This document shows positions 7,895 through 16,496 of a DNA stretch of 64,000 nucleotides, in pieces. How positions within the stretch are numbered: the first letter of the stretch is position 1; every line of letters starts with the position of its first letter. The stretch covers positions 124,001-188,000 of the forward strand of contig NZ_LXYE02000038.1 in assembly GCF_001659685.2 (NCBI RefSeq), in the 5' to 3' direction. The notes under the pieces are model-generated. The model did not search any database and was not told the origin of the DNA. It saw only the letters and a list, made by a program, of their open reading frames with translations. The stretch comes from Labilibacter marinus. GTDB taxonomy: Bacteria; Bacteroidota; Bacteroidia; Bacteroidales; Marinilabiliaceae. A program made the translations under genes and the position numbers.

Positions 7895-9124
7895 TTATAC
7901 CAAGCTTCCTTCAGGGCTTGTCTGAACTTTTGAATTCCCTTCCTGCATAACAGGAGTTTTCTTTTGCTGCTTATTCTTTGCTTTTTTCATTCTTTCTTTG
8001 GTGCTAGTTTCATCCACCTTAAAAAAGTGTAAACTTTCTTTTAAACGGTTAGATAAATCTTTTAATTGCTCCGTAGTAAAAGCTATATCCTCAGAAATGG
8101 AGACATTATTGTCATTGATCTGATTCAATTCCTTCAATGAATAATTAACCTCTTCAACACTAACTTTTTGGTCTGAACTTGCATCGCAAATCTCAGCTAC
8201 CATATTAAAGTTATTCTCCATTTGTGGTAACATATCTTCAAATAATTCACCTGTTTTACCCACAAGCTTTTTACTATTTGCTGAAAGATCTGTGATTTGT
8301 TCTGCTGTTTCTTTACTTCGTTCAGCCAATTTACGAATCTCAGTGGCTACAACTGTAAAACCTTTTCCTGAGGCACCTGACTTTACTGCTTCAATGGCTG
8401 CATTTAAAGCTAATATATTCGTTCCCTTAGCAATATCATCAATCTCTATGGTTTTACTCGAAATCTCATCCACCATGATAATTAAATCCTTCGACAATGA
8501 GAATAATTCTTGTAATCTTCCCATATTTTTTTGAGACAACTCATTACTTTGAGAAGCATTATGGGCATTCTCTCCGACCCGATTAGCGATATCTCCCATA
8601 GTACTTTCCAGCTTTTTGCTAGAAGCAGCTTGTTTACTCGTATCATTAGCTAAACTGCGCGTATTATTGGCTAAAAGTACACTTGATTTTGATAATTTCT
8701 TAGAACTTTTATTAATCTCTTTAACCAGATGTTTTAATACTAATACCAGTTTTTGAATGTTTCCTGTCAGTAACCCCAACTCGTTATTTTGATGATCTAT
8801 ATCTTTTACATTGCCTATTTGTAAATCACCATCGGCTATTTTACCCAATTGATCTACCGTTTGTAATAGGGGTTGTTGTACCTTACTTTTAATTCTTAAA
8901 TAAAAACCACCTGTTATAGCACTCACTACAGGCAAACCCCAGAATAAGTGAATCAAACCAAAACTGCCTACAGCAAAATATATTAAGGAAGAAAAATAAA
9001 CTATGAGCAGATTAAGCCAAGAAAGCGAAAATATAATCGATTTTTTAAAAACAATCTTTAAGGCAAAGTAACCAACTGGTAACATCAAAGACATCACCAC
9101 AAAAAAAACAAGAAAATCCTCCAT
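7895..9124 (-). CDS. Methyl-accepting chemotaxis-type protein without periplasmic sensor domain
   Basis: Two or three hydrophobic segments occupy residues 1-75 with almost no periplasmic loop between them. A HAMP-like linker follows ([14 protein letters not shown]), then a long coiled-coil signalling domain with the hairpin tip [16 protein letters not shown] and EIRKLAERS. The tip is close to the canonical form, but the residues just after it read [10 protein letters not shown] where most receptors have RAGE and a glutamate. The C-terminus is lysine/glutamine-rich. Input is presumably cytoplasmic or from the membrane. No cheA, cheW or cheR gene is in the window, so whether it serves motility (for example gliding) or another output cannot be told. 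Confidence 0.85.
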   Translation of the reverse strand: MEDFLVFFVVMSLMLPVGYFALKIVFKKSIIFSLSWLNLLIVYFSSLIYFAVGSFGLIHLFWGLPVVSAITGGFYLRIKSKVQQPLLQTVDQLGKIADGDLQIGNVKDIDHQNNELGLLTGNIQKLVLVLKHLVKEINKSSKKLSKSSVLLANNTRSLANDTSKQAASSKKLESTMGDIANRVGENAHNASQSNELSQKNMGRLQELFSLSKDLIIMVDEISSKTIEIDDIAKGTNILALNAAIEAVKSGASGKGFTVVATEIRKLAERSKETAEQITDLSANSKKLVGKTGELFEDMLPQMENNFNMVAEICDASSDQKVSVEEVNYSLKELNQINDNNVSISEDIAFTTEQLKDLSNRLKESLHFFKVDETSTKERMKKAKNKQQKKTPVMQEGNSKVQTSPEGSLV

Positions 9125-9149
9125 AGACCCATGAGATAATATAATATCA

Positions 9150-9157
9150 CAAAAGTA
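9150..9157 (-). promoter_or_regulatory. Possible -7 box (TACTTTTG) of the chemoreceptor gene
   Basis: The octamer on the minus strand fits TAnnTTTG and lies 25 bases before the start codon at 9124. No clear -33 TTG is seen. Confidence 0.45.
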
Positions 9158-9339
9158 TAATTTTTAGTATCTTATTACATATGTAGAGATATACATTTAT
9201 CTATAAATTAAAGCGCTTAATCAAAAGCTCTACTTAATTACTAGGTTATTAAACTTATGTATCCTTATTTTATATATTGGGTATTCCTTATAAATTAGCT
9301 TTTATAGTCCTTTTATCTCAATAAATTGCATTTATGTAT

Positions 9340-9347
9340 TACTTTTG
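9340..9347 (+). promoter_or_regulatory. Possible -7 box (TACTTTTG) of the ankyrin lipoprotein gene
   Basis: The octamer fits TAnnTTTG and lies 36 bases before the start codon at 9384. A -33 element at normal spacing is not obvious. Confidence 0.45.
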
Positions 9348-9383
9348 AATTTCAATTAAAAAAAAGTTAAGAAAAACAACATC

Positions 9384-9998
9384 ATGAACAGACTTTATTA
9401 TTTTGCTGCCATCCTGTTAATCACATCGATAGTTAGCAGTTGCAATACTAAATCCAATAAAAAAGAAGCTACAGATACCGTTGTTGCCGATAAAACTGAA
9501 ATTAAAGCAGAGAAAGTATTTGATATTCCATTCATTATGGAATCTGCTTTAGAAGGTAATATCGCCACTATTAAAGGTGCTTTAGATAACGGTTACAATG
9601 CTAACTCTATTGATGAAAATAAACGTACAGCTATCATGTTGGCGGCTTATAATGGGCACACTTCTATTGTGGACTTACTAATAGAAAAAGGAGCTGACGT
9701 AAATCTTGTAGATAATATTAACCGAACTGCTTTAATGTATGCTTCAACGGGCGATTTTGTGCCTACGGTTTTAAGTTTATTAGAAGCAGGTGCAAATCCG
9801 AACATGGTTGACAATGAGGAAAGCTGGACAGCAGTTATGATGGCTGCTGCAGAAGGCCAACTTGAGGTGGTTAAAACTTTGGTAGCCCATGGTGCTGATT
9901 TAAGTATGGTTGATGTAGATGGAGAATCTTCTTTGGATTTTGCTAACTCAAAGGGACATAAAGCAGTGGCTGAATATATAAAGGCTCAAACTAAATAA
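9384..9998 (+). CDS. Ankyrin-repeat lipoprotein
   Basis: A lipoprotein signal ends in SIVSSC (Cys20) and is followed by a lysine/glutamate-rich linker. From about residue 50 there are four ankyrin repeats with the usual alternation (RTAIMLAAYNGHTSIVDLLI, GADVNLVD, RTALMYAS, GANPNMVD, TAVMMAAAEGQLEVVKTLVA, GADLSMVD), ending in a partial capping repeat. It probably acts as a protein-binding scaffold in the periplasm or at the outer membrane. It stands alone between a promoter-like box and a hairpin, converging on the helicase gene. No partner can be named. Confidence 0.88.
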   Translation: MNRLYYFAAILLITSIVSSCNTKSNKKEATDTVVADKTEIKAEKVFDIPFIMESALEGNIATIKGALDNGYNANSIDENKRTAIMLAAYNGHTSIVDLLIEKGADVNLVDNINRTALMYASTGDFVPTVLSLLEAGANPNMVDNEESWTAVMMAAAEGQLEVVKTLVAHGADLSMVDVDGESSLDFANSKGHKAVAEYIKAQTK

Positions 9999-10008
9999 TA
10001 AGCTGTAA

Positions 10009-10040
10009 TAGAAGATCAAACCAATTGCTTTGGTCTTCTA
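10009..10040 (+). terminator. Hairpin ending the ankyrin gene, overlapping the helicase 3' end
   Basis: Twelve-base arms 10009-10020 and 10029-10040 pair with one position that is U-G in the plus-strand RNA but A-C in the minus-strand RNA. The following T-tract is poor. The right arm includes the stop codon of the convergent helicase gene. Confidence 0.5.
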
Positions 10041-12053
10041 TTCATCTCCCTCCTCAAAACCTAAGTTCTCAGATATATTTCTATATCGCTCGGCTTCATC
10101 CTTCTCTCCCATTTTTTCGCAGACCTCTGATAAGTAATAATAAGCATCTGCATGATCATCTTTTAAGTGCGTAGCTTTTTTAAGATCGTTGTAGGCACCG
10201 TTATAATTACGCAATAAAATACGTGTTCTACCTCTATTATAATATACTTTAAAAGTACGCGGTTTTAATTTTCGAGCTAAGGAATAATCTTCATCAGCAC
10301 CTTCTAAATCTTGTGTTTCTACCTTTAAACCAGCCCTTTTAAAAATAGCATCAAAAAAATCGGGACTTAATAATATGGCTTTGTTTAAATTAGCGATGGC
10401 TGCTGTCCTATCCTTAGCTTTCACCAAACATTCATTAGCCATTAAAAAGTACTCTCGTGAAAAGTCTTTTAGCTGCTTATTTCTCTTTTTTTCTCTATTT
10501 TCTAGCTCTTTTACTTTATTGCGAAGCTTATGAATTACCTGAAGTTGCCTAGCCATAAACCGCAATACAACTGGTTTTGTAAGATCATTTCGTTTACTAA
10601 CCGCTTTACCCAACTCTTGCATCGATGTTCTAAAGTCATTCTTTTTAAACGCTTTTAAGGCACTTTTATAACTGTCATCTGCATGCGCAGAATCCAGGCT
10701 CTCCTTAATTTGCATTTTATTGTTTGACTTACGCGAAAAATCAACACATTCTCTTTTCACAATTACATCGCGAGGAGTTACTTGCGACTTCATGATAATA
10801 CCTTCCAATGATCGGCAACGACTCAATGCAACGTACAACTGCCCACCAGCAAAAGCACCTCCCGAGAAATCAATCATCACCTTATCAAAGGTTAAACCCT
10901 GACTTTTATGAACTGTAATAGCCCAAGCCAGTTTTAACGGGTATTGCTGATATGAACCTATTTCTTCCTCAATAATACGATTATTCTTCTCATCGTATTT
11001 ATATCGTACATTACGCCATACTTCCTTTTCAACCAGATGAATCTCATCATTCTCCAACCTAACGTAAATGCCCTCTTCGTTTATTTCATCAATTCTGCCT
11101 AGGCTGCCATTAAACCACTTTCTATCGGGAGAATCATTTTTAATAAACATTACCTGCGCATTCTCCTTTAAAATTAACTGACGCGGAGTTGGTAAAGCAG
11201 ATTCAGGAAACTCACCTGATATATATCCTTCAAAGGTAATTTCTTCTTCTTCGAGTTCAGCCAGTTTATGGTCGTTGATATAGTCAACTGTATCGCGTCT
11301 GGTCGCCAAGGTGATAAAAAGCTCATCGATGGGCGCATTATAAGTAGGGCTATAGCGCTGGTTGATGGTTCTAATATCATCCTGTTTAACGGCATTCACG
11401 CGCACTCTATCCAGCAAATTAACAAACTCAGGGTTGCTTTGGCGATAAACCTTTTTCAGCTCTATTTGAACCATGGGTAAGTTACGAAACACTCTGGCCG
11501 AGAAGAAAAACGGTGTTTGATAAAAACGCTTTAATATACCCCACTCCTCTCTTCGTACAACTGGTTCTAACTGAAAAACATCACCCACCATTAACAACTG
11601 TTTGCCTCCAAAAGGAAGCTGCATATTACCCGAAAAAACACGTAATACCCTATCTATAAAATCAAGTATATCCACGCGAAGCATAGAAACCTCGTCAATA
11701 ATCAACAACTCGAATTCACGTATTAACTTTTGGTGCTCTTTTCTGTATTTAAGAAAATCATATATACGACCATCCTTGGTACTCAAGTCTGGGTCATCAG
11801 GTAATATTGGTCTGAATGGGATTTTAAAGAAAGAATGCATGGTTTGCCCACCTGCATTAATAGCTGCTATTCCCGTAGGTGCAACCACTACATGTTTTTT
11901 ATGCGTTTGAGCACAAATGTATTTTAAAAAGGTGCTCTTTCCTGTTCCAGCCTTTCCTGTTAAAAAAACGGAGCGATTGGTATATTGCACCAGCTTTAGT
12001 GCATCCTGAAATTCGTTATTATCTGTATCAATATTTTCGAGCCATTCCTCCAT
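10038..12053 (-). CDS. PIF1/RecD-like superfamily 1 helicase with C-terminal TPR repeats
   Basis: The 671-residue protein has a Walker A motif at residues 33-41 (GKAGTGKST), motif Ia APTGIAA at 58-64, Walker B LLIIDEVSM with Asp120-Glu121, a GDVFQLEPV motif III, and a late UvrD/PIF1-type motif containing VHKSQGLTFDKV (His382) followed by YVALSRCRS. This is the superfamily 1B PIF1 order, so 5'-3' DNA unwinding is expected. Residues from about 455 to 671 form helical repeats including TPRs (AIANLNKAILLSPDFFDAIF, AYYYLSEVCEKMGEKDEA). The start codon directly abuts the stop codon of the exported TPR gene upstream, indicating translational coupling. The TPR tail may recruit a partner; which one is unknown. 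Confidence 0.88.
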   Translation of the reverse strand: MEEWLENIDTDNNEFQDALKLVQYTNRSVFLTGKAGTGKSTFLKYICAQTHKKHVVVAPTGIAAINAGGQTMHSFFKIPFRPILPDDPDLSTKDGRIYDFLKYRKEHQKLIREFELLIIDEVSMLRVDILDFIDRVLRVFSGNMQLPFGGKQLLMVGDVFQLEPVVRREEWGILKRFYQTPFFFSARVFRNLPMVQIELKKVYRQSNPEFVNLLDRVRVNAVKQDDIRTINQRYSPTYNAPIDELFITLATRRDTVDYINDHKLAELEEEEITFEGYISGEFPESALPTPRQLILKENAQVMFIKNDSPDRKWFNGSLGRIDEINEEGIYVRLENDEIHLVEKEVWRNVRYKYDEKNNRIIEEEIGSYQQYPLKLAWAITVHKSQGLTFDKVMIDFSGGAFAGGQLYVALSRCRSLEGIIMKSQVTPRDVIVKRECVDFSRKSNNKMQIKESLDSAHADDSYKSALKAFKKNDFRTSMQELGKAVSKRNDLTKPVVLRFMARQLQVIHKLRNKVKELENREKKRNKQLKDFSREYFLMANECLVKAKDRTAAIANLNKAILLSPDFFDAIFKRAGLKVETQDLEGADEDYSLARKLKPRTFKVYYNRGRTRILLRNYNGAYNDLKKATHLKDDHADAYYYLSEVCEKMGEKDEAERYRNISENLGFEEGDE

Positions 12054-14177
12054 TTATTCCTCTTTCTCCTCTTCCTTTTCCTCTTGCTCAGCAATACGTT
12101 GCATACCATAACGTTTGATAACGTTATAGGCTTTATATAAACCAAGCTCACCCGCTTTACTTAAATCTAGGGTTCCTTTTTCGTCCTCTTTCAAATAAAT
12201 TTGCGTTAAACCTCTATTAAAATAGGCTTCCGCAAAAAATGGATTTAATTCTATGGCTTTATTAAAATACTCAATTGCTCCTTCATAATCCTTTCGAATA
12301 CACTGAAGGATTCCCAAATTATAATAAGCAAACTCAAACTTAGGATCTATTTCTAGTACTTTTCGAAGGTCGCGTTCTATTAGATCGTAATCCAGCATTT
12401 GTTGAATTACCCCGTCACCCTTTTTAGTATCTTTTTTAGTTGTTGTAGATGATGATAATGGTTTTGCTAATAGATTGGCAGGCAATTCCTCCTCGGTAAA
12501 AGTTTGCATCATTTCAACCATCTTATAGCGTATATATGCGCGATTAAAATACGAGAATAAGCCAACGTTGCCTTTCGGATTGCTTTTAATCAAATCATCA
12601 TACTCATTAATAGCACTACTGTAATTTAATACAACACCATACAAAATAGCTCTGGTATAACGTAAATCTACACTTGTTGGCTCTTGTTTTAAATCTTCGC
12701 TTATTTCTTTAATGGTAGTAAAATATTCTAAAGCTTTTTCTCCATCATTCTCGGCTTCTCTGTTAGAGAATACAAGTGGTCGACCAAACTTTTTACGCTG
12801 ATTAAACTGAGTTACAGTAGGCTTAAAGTACCTTGTTCTGTTTACCAAAGAATCAACAGAAAAGAAGGTTAAGCCATAAACCGTTTCCAAATCAATAATT
12901 ATATTACGGTTTTGAATTTTACCACGTAGGTTATCAATTTCTTCAACTTCGGTTTCTTCAACACCAAAGTCGTCCAGCACCGCTATCTTATCGTGGTTAT
13001 TAATATCTTCATCCTTCTCACTTCTGGTCTTTTTAGGCTTACTTGAGCTACCACTCTTAGCTGCTTGTGCCGCCTTTTTACGTCCGTCTTGCTCCAGCTT
13101 ATAAGCCATATTATAATCTTTACCCGCAGCAGCCGTATTGTTTAGTCCATTGTGTGCTTGCGACCTAGCCATATAAGCATTGGGATAATCTGGGTAATGC
13201 TCAATGATAAGATTTAAGTCAGAAATAGCATCTCTATATTGACCAACTCGGATATAAAGCAAAGACCGATTAAACAGTGTTAGTAAATCATTAGGATTTA
13301 AAGCCAGCACCCTCGAAAAGTCGTCAATGGCATTATTTACATCTCCCACTTCCACTCTTAGAATACCACGATTAGCATAAGCCATTGTATTTTGCGGCTG
13401 CAACTCAATCACTTTATCAAAGTCCCCCATGGTTCCCATCAAATCATCCGTTTGATAACGAATAACACCTCTCATCATATAATATGATGCTTCATGCTGA
13501 TCTAAATTTATAGCTTCATCAATACGAGCTAAAGCTTTATCAAATTGATTTATTTCATAATAAATGGATGAACTAAAACGGTAAGCATCGGCCACTAATG
13601 GGTTTACTTCAATGGCTTCATCCATATCCGTAACAGCACCAATAGTATCTTTTAAATTAAGCTTCGCAATAGCTCTATTGATATATGCTCCATACTGTGC
13701 ATTATCTATTTTTAAAACGGAGGTAAAATCTTCAACACTCTTTTCGTATTCCTTAAGATTCATATAAACCAAGCCCCTATTAAAAAAAATACCTTCGTCT
13801 TGGGGACTAATCTCTAAGCCTTTTGCATAATCATCAATCGCATCATCATAATCACCAAACCTATTTCTTATGTCCGCTCTAAAGCGATAAAAACCAGCAT
13901 GAAACGGACTAATATCAATGGCTTTGGTCATATCATTTTCGGCACCTTTTAAATCATCTAAACTATACTTAGCATAAGCTCTAAAGTAATAAGGTTCTGC
14001 CAAATACGGTTTTACACGAATAACTTTATTAAAATATGATATAGCCAAAACGTAATCCTCATAATACAAAGCGTTTCTACCAATAATCAATACTCTATCG
14101 GTATCAATCTGGGCCTTTGTATTAGTACCAATACCTAATAAAAAGAGGATATATAAATAGCAAAAAAATTTTCTCAT
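12054..14177 (-). CDS. Exported TPR-repeat protein
   Basis: An N-terminal signal peptide (MRKFFCYLYILFLLGIGTNT, then KAQ) precedes about ten consecutive tetratricopeptide repeats in residues 30-360, with forms such as AISYFNKVIRVKPYLAEPYY and GIFFNRGLVYMNLKEYEKSV. A lysine/serine-rich linker (about 365-395), a less repetitive central region and three or more TPRs near the end follow; the C-terminus is a glutamate-rich tail. It probably works as a periplasmic or outer-membrane scaffold. The stop codon touches the helicase start codon, although the helicase must be cytoplasmic, so shared expression may reflect dosage rather than direct contact. Confidence 0.87.
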   Translation of the reverse strand: MRKFFCYLYILFLLGIGTNTKAQIDTDRVLIIGRNALYYEDYVLAISYFNKVIRVKPYLAEPYYFRAYAKYSLDDLKGAENDMTKAIDISPFHAGFYRFRADIRNRFGDYDDAIDDYAKGLEISPQDEGIFFNRGLVYMNLKEYEKSVEDFTSVLKIDNAQYGAYINRAIAKLNLKDTIGAVTDMDEAIEVNPLVADAYRFSSSIYYEINQFDKALARIDEAINLDQHEASYYMMRGVIRYQTDDLMGTMGDFDKVIELQPQNTMAYANRGILRVEVGDVNNAIDDFSRVLALNPNDLLTLFNRSLLYIRVGQYRDAISDLNLIIEHYPDYPNAYMARSQAHNGLNNTAAAGKDYNMAYKLEQDGRKKAAQAAKSGSSSKPKKTRSEKDEDINNHDKIAVLDDFGVEETEVEEIDNLRGKIQNRNIIIDLETVYGLTFFSVDSLVNRTRYFKPTVTQFNQRKKFGRPLVFSNREAENDGEKALEYFTTIKEISEDLKQEPTSVDLRYTRAILYGVVLNYSSAINEYDDLIKSNPKGNVGLFSYFNRAYIRYKMVEMMQTFTEEELPANLLAKPLSSSTTTKKDTKKGDGVIQQMLDYDLIERDLRKVLEIDPKFEFAYYNLGILQCIRKDYEGAIEYFNKAIELNPFFAEAYFNRGLTQIYLKEDEKGTLDLSKAGELGLYKAYNVIKRYGMQRIAEQEEKEEEKEE

Positions 14178-14226
14178 AAAATATTAACTCGGCACAATGA
14201 TTTTTCACCTACCATATTTAACCGAA

Positions 14227-14234
14227 CAAATATA
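14227..14234 (-). promoter_or_regulatory. Possible -7 box (TATATTTG) of the TPR/helicase unit
   Basis: The minus-strand octamer matches TAnnTTTG exactly and is 49 bases upstream of the TPR start codon at 14177. A -33 TTG at normal spacing is not clear. Confidence 0.45.
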
Positions 14235-14332
14235 ATAAGTTTAGCGGATTCAGCTAGAACCATAAGCCTCTTTCACTTTTTTTTAACTTAATAAATGGAT
14301 GAGAATTGAAGAATAATACAAATTCTACTATC

Positions 14333-15340
14333 CTATAGCTTTAATCTGGATAGTAAACTCTTCTTTAATTCATTGCCTGGATTAACAAAAATAAAGTTCT
14401 CTGTCTGCACCTCTTCCTCTCCTTTCCATCGATATGCCGCCAATGCACCTCCACTAGCAATACATGAATCGACACAACAAATATTATGGCGAGGAACCAT
14501 ATTTTCTTTTTTCATGCAATAATGACCAAAGAACACCAAAGGTTCCTTTTCTGTATATCGTCGATACGGAAATAAAAGTTCCTTAGGTATGGTGTAATCT
14601 GGCAATCTGAATTTATTACCATAACTGAGTTCAAAAAAGGTTTTATCTTCAGCTGACTCCCACCATTTAATTCTAAAATTATTACGCCTATTATTTTCAG
14701 AATCTTTAATAATCAAATCGTTCGGTAATTTTATTTCAATTCCCTTAGTTGATTTTTCTATTGCATTTCCAAGTGGGTGATTACAATCTGCCATTAAAGG
14801 CAGTATTTTTTTTCGGAATCTACCTTCCTCTCTGTACGATTCAATTACGGCAGCATACTCATCATTCCAATACGCATGAACCACCCTAAACTTTCCAAAA
14901 TCTAAATGAATAGGTAATGAACGCAGCCATTTTAAATAGGACTTGAAAAGCTTTTCTTCGCCCACAAATTCTCTTTTAACCTTCTCTGCCATCTTTTTGC
15001 CAGATTCAGATAGCTTTTTTATAGGTTTGCCGTCTTCTCCTTTTCTAAAGTGATAAAGGGCATTTAGCTCATGATTTCCTAATATGGCATATGCAAAACC
15101 ATAGCCCACCATATTACGAACAATCTCCAAAACTCTTTTAGAACTAGGGCCTCTATCAATAAAGTCGCCTGCAAAAACGGCTTTACGATGCTCATGACGC
15201 CAAACGCCATACATTTTTCTATAACCCAGCTTTAATAATAGCTCTTCTAGTTCGTTAGCGTTACCATGAACATCGCCTATAATATCGTAGAAACAATCTT
15301 CTTGAATTATATTTGTTTTTTCGCCTTTTACCTGCTCCAA
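14333..15340 (-). CDS. PPP-family metallophosphoesterase (bacterial Ser/Thr phosphatase-like)
   Basis: The three metal-binding motifs of the PPP family are intact: GDVHG at residues 22-26, GDFIDRG at 58-64 and GNHE at 88-91. Later motifs include FRVVHAYW and FFGHY. The product (335 residues) is close to PrpA/PrpE-type or symmetrical diadenosine tetraphosphatase-like enzymes but longer, so substrate choice between phosphoproteins and dinucleotides is open. It is cytoplasmic, with no signal sequence. The only in-frame start that fits is TTG at 15340, because a stop codon lies two codons upstream and no ATG occurs before the first motif. Confidence 0.85.
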   Translation of the reverse strand: MEQVKGEKTNIIQEDCFYDIIGDVHGNANELEELLLKLGYRKMYGVWRHEHRKAVFAGDFIDRGPSSKRVLEIVRNMVGYGFAYAILGNHELNALYHFRKGEDGKPIKKLSESGKKMAEKVKREFVGEEKLFKSYLKWLRSLPIHLDFGKFRVVHAYWNDEYAAVIESYREEGRFRKKILPLMADCNHPLGNAIEKSTKGIEIKLPNDLIIKDSENNRRNNFRIKWWESAEDKTFFELSYGNKFRLPDYTIPKELLFPYRRYTEKEPLVFFGHYCMKKENMVPRHNICCVDSCIASGGALAAYRWKGEEEVQTENFIFVNPGNELKKSLLSRLKL

Positions 15341-15351
15341 AATTCAATATC

Positions 15352-15387
15352 TTTGATAAATGATACCAGCCAAAATTATAACTTTTG
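15352..15387 (+). promoter_or_regulatory. Candidate promoter of the Gfo/Idh/MocA oxidoreductase gene
   Basis: TTTG at 15352-15355 is 23 bases from TAACTTTTG at 15379-15387, a -7 box with one extra T. It adjoins the -7 box of the divergent phosphatase promoter. Confidence 0.45.
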
Positions 15388-15404
15388 TATCTATAAAAAA
15401 ACAA
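15371..15404 (-). promoter_or_regulatory. Candidate promoter of the phosphatase gene
   Basis: On the minus strand TTG (15402-15404) is followed after 23 bases by TAATTTTG (15371-15378), an exact TAnnTTTG match. The spacing to the TTG start codon is 30 bases. Confidence 0.55.
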
Positions 15405-15411
15405 TATTCAA

Positions 15412-16383
15412 ATGATAAATACAATTAACTGGGGAATAATTGGTTGTGGTGATGTAACCGAGAAAAAGAGTGGCCCTGCATTTAACAAAGTTGAAAAATC
15501 GACCCTGATTGCGGTGATGCGAAGAGATTTAAATAAGGCGAAAGACTACGCTGAACGTCATCAGGTACCTTATTATTTTGATAAGGCGGAAAAATTAATC
15601 AATCATGAAATGGTGAATGCCATTTATGTAGCTACTCCTCCATCAACCCATGCGCAATACGCCATTGCAGCCATGCGTGCAGGCAAGCCTGTTTATGTTG
15701 AAAAACCGATGGCTACTTCCTATCAAGAATGTAAAGAAATGCTGAAAGTTTCGGAAGAAACAGGCGTACCGTTATATGTTGCCTATTATAGGAGAACGCT
15801 ACCGGGCTTTTTAAAGGTGAAAGAATTGTTAGATGAAAATATCATTGGGCAGGTTTTGACTTGTAATATTCGCTTATCGCGAGAAGCAAATGAAGCCGAA
15901 AAAAGTAATTCGTGGCGAGTAGATCCTAAAATTGCAGGAGGTGGTATATTTCATGATTTAGCATCGCATCAGCTTGACTATTTAGATTTTTTATTTGGTC
16001 CAATAACTGATTTTAAAGGTTTTGCTAACAACAATAACAGCTGGTACAATACTGAGGATACGGTTTGTGCATCGTTTAAATTTTCAAATGGTGTAGTAGG
16101 AAGTGGTATGTGGAGTTTTGTTACACACCGAGATGCAGCGCAAGACAGCATGGAAATTATTGGCACCAAAGGCTCCATATTATTTAGTGGATTTAACCAT
16201 CAGCCAATCAAACTCATCAAGGATAATGGAGTCATTGAATTCCCGTATTTAAACCCCGAGAATATTCAACATAATTTAATTAAACAAGTTACTGAAAGTA
16301 TATTAAATGGAACAAATTGTGTTAGTACAGGAGAATCTGCTGCTAGAACGAATAAAATAATAGAACAAATTGTTCAGCCATAA
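15412..16383 (+). CDS. Gfo/Idh/MocA family NAD(P)-dependent oxidoreductase
   Basis: The N-terminal Rossmann fold starts with WGIIGCGDVTEK, and the nucleotide domain carries VNAIYVATPPSTHAQYA followed by the family signature VYVEKPMATS, whose lysine is catalytic in relatives. The C-terminal domain has AGGGIFHDLASHQLDYLDFL, with the conserved Asp and His of the active site. At 323 residues it is standard length. Family members oxidise or reduce sugars, inositols and related compounds in the cytoplasm. The substrate cannot be told; no sugar operon adjoins it. It shares a 71-bp divergent promoter region with the phosphatase gene. Confidence 0.9.
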   Translation: MINTINWGIIGCGDVTEKKSGPAFNKVEKSTLIAVMRRDLNKAKDYAERHQVPYYFDKAEKLINHEMVNAIYVATPPSTHAQYAIAAMRAGKPVYVEKPMATSYQECKEMLKVSEETGVPLYVAYYRRTLPGFLKVKELLDENIIGQVLTCNIRLSREANEAEKSNSWRVDPKIAGGGIFHDLASHQLDYLDFLFGPITDFKGFANNNNSWYNTEDTVCASFKFSNGVVGSGMWSFVTHRDAAQDSMEIIGTKGSILFSGFNHQPIKLIKDNGVIEFPYLNPENIQHNLIKQVTESILNGTNCVSTGESAARTNKIIEQIVQP

Positions 16384-16496
16384 TAGCTTTCACTACTTAA
16401 ATCATACAATAAGCTATAAACTTTTAGTATCTTAGGCGCGAAATCATTGACCATAAATATGGTTAAACATATTGAGTTAGCATCCTGTATTTTATA

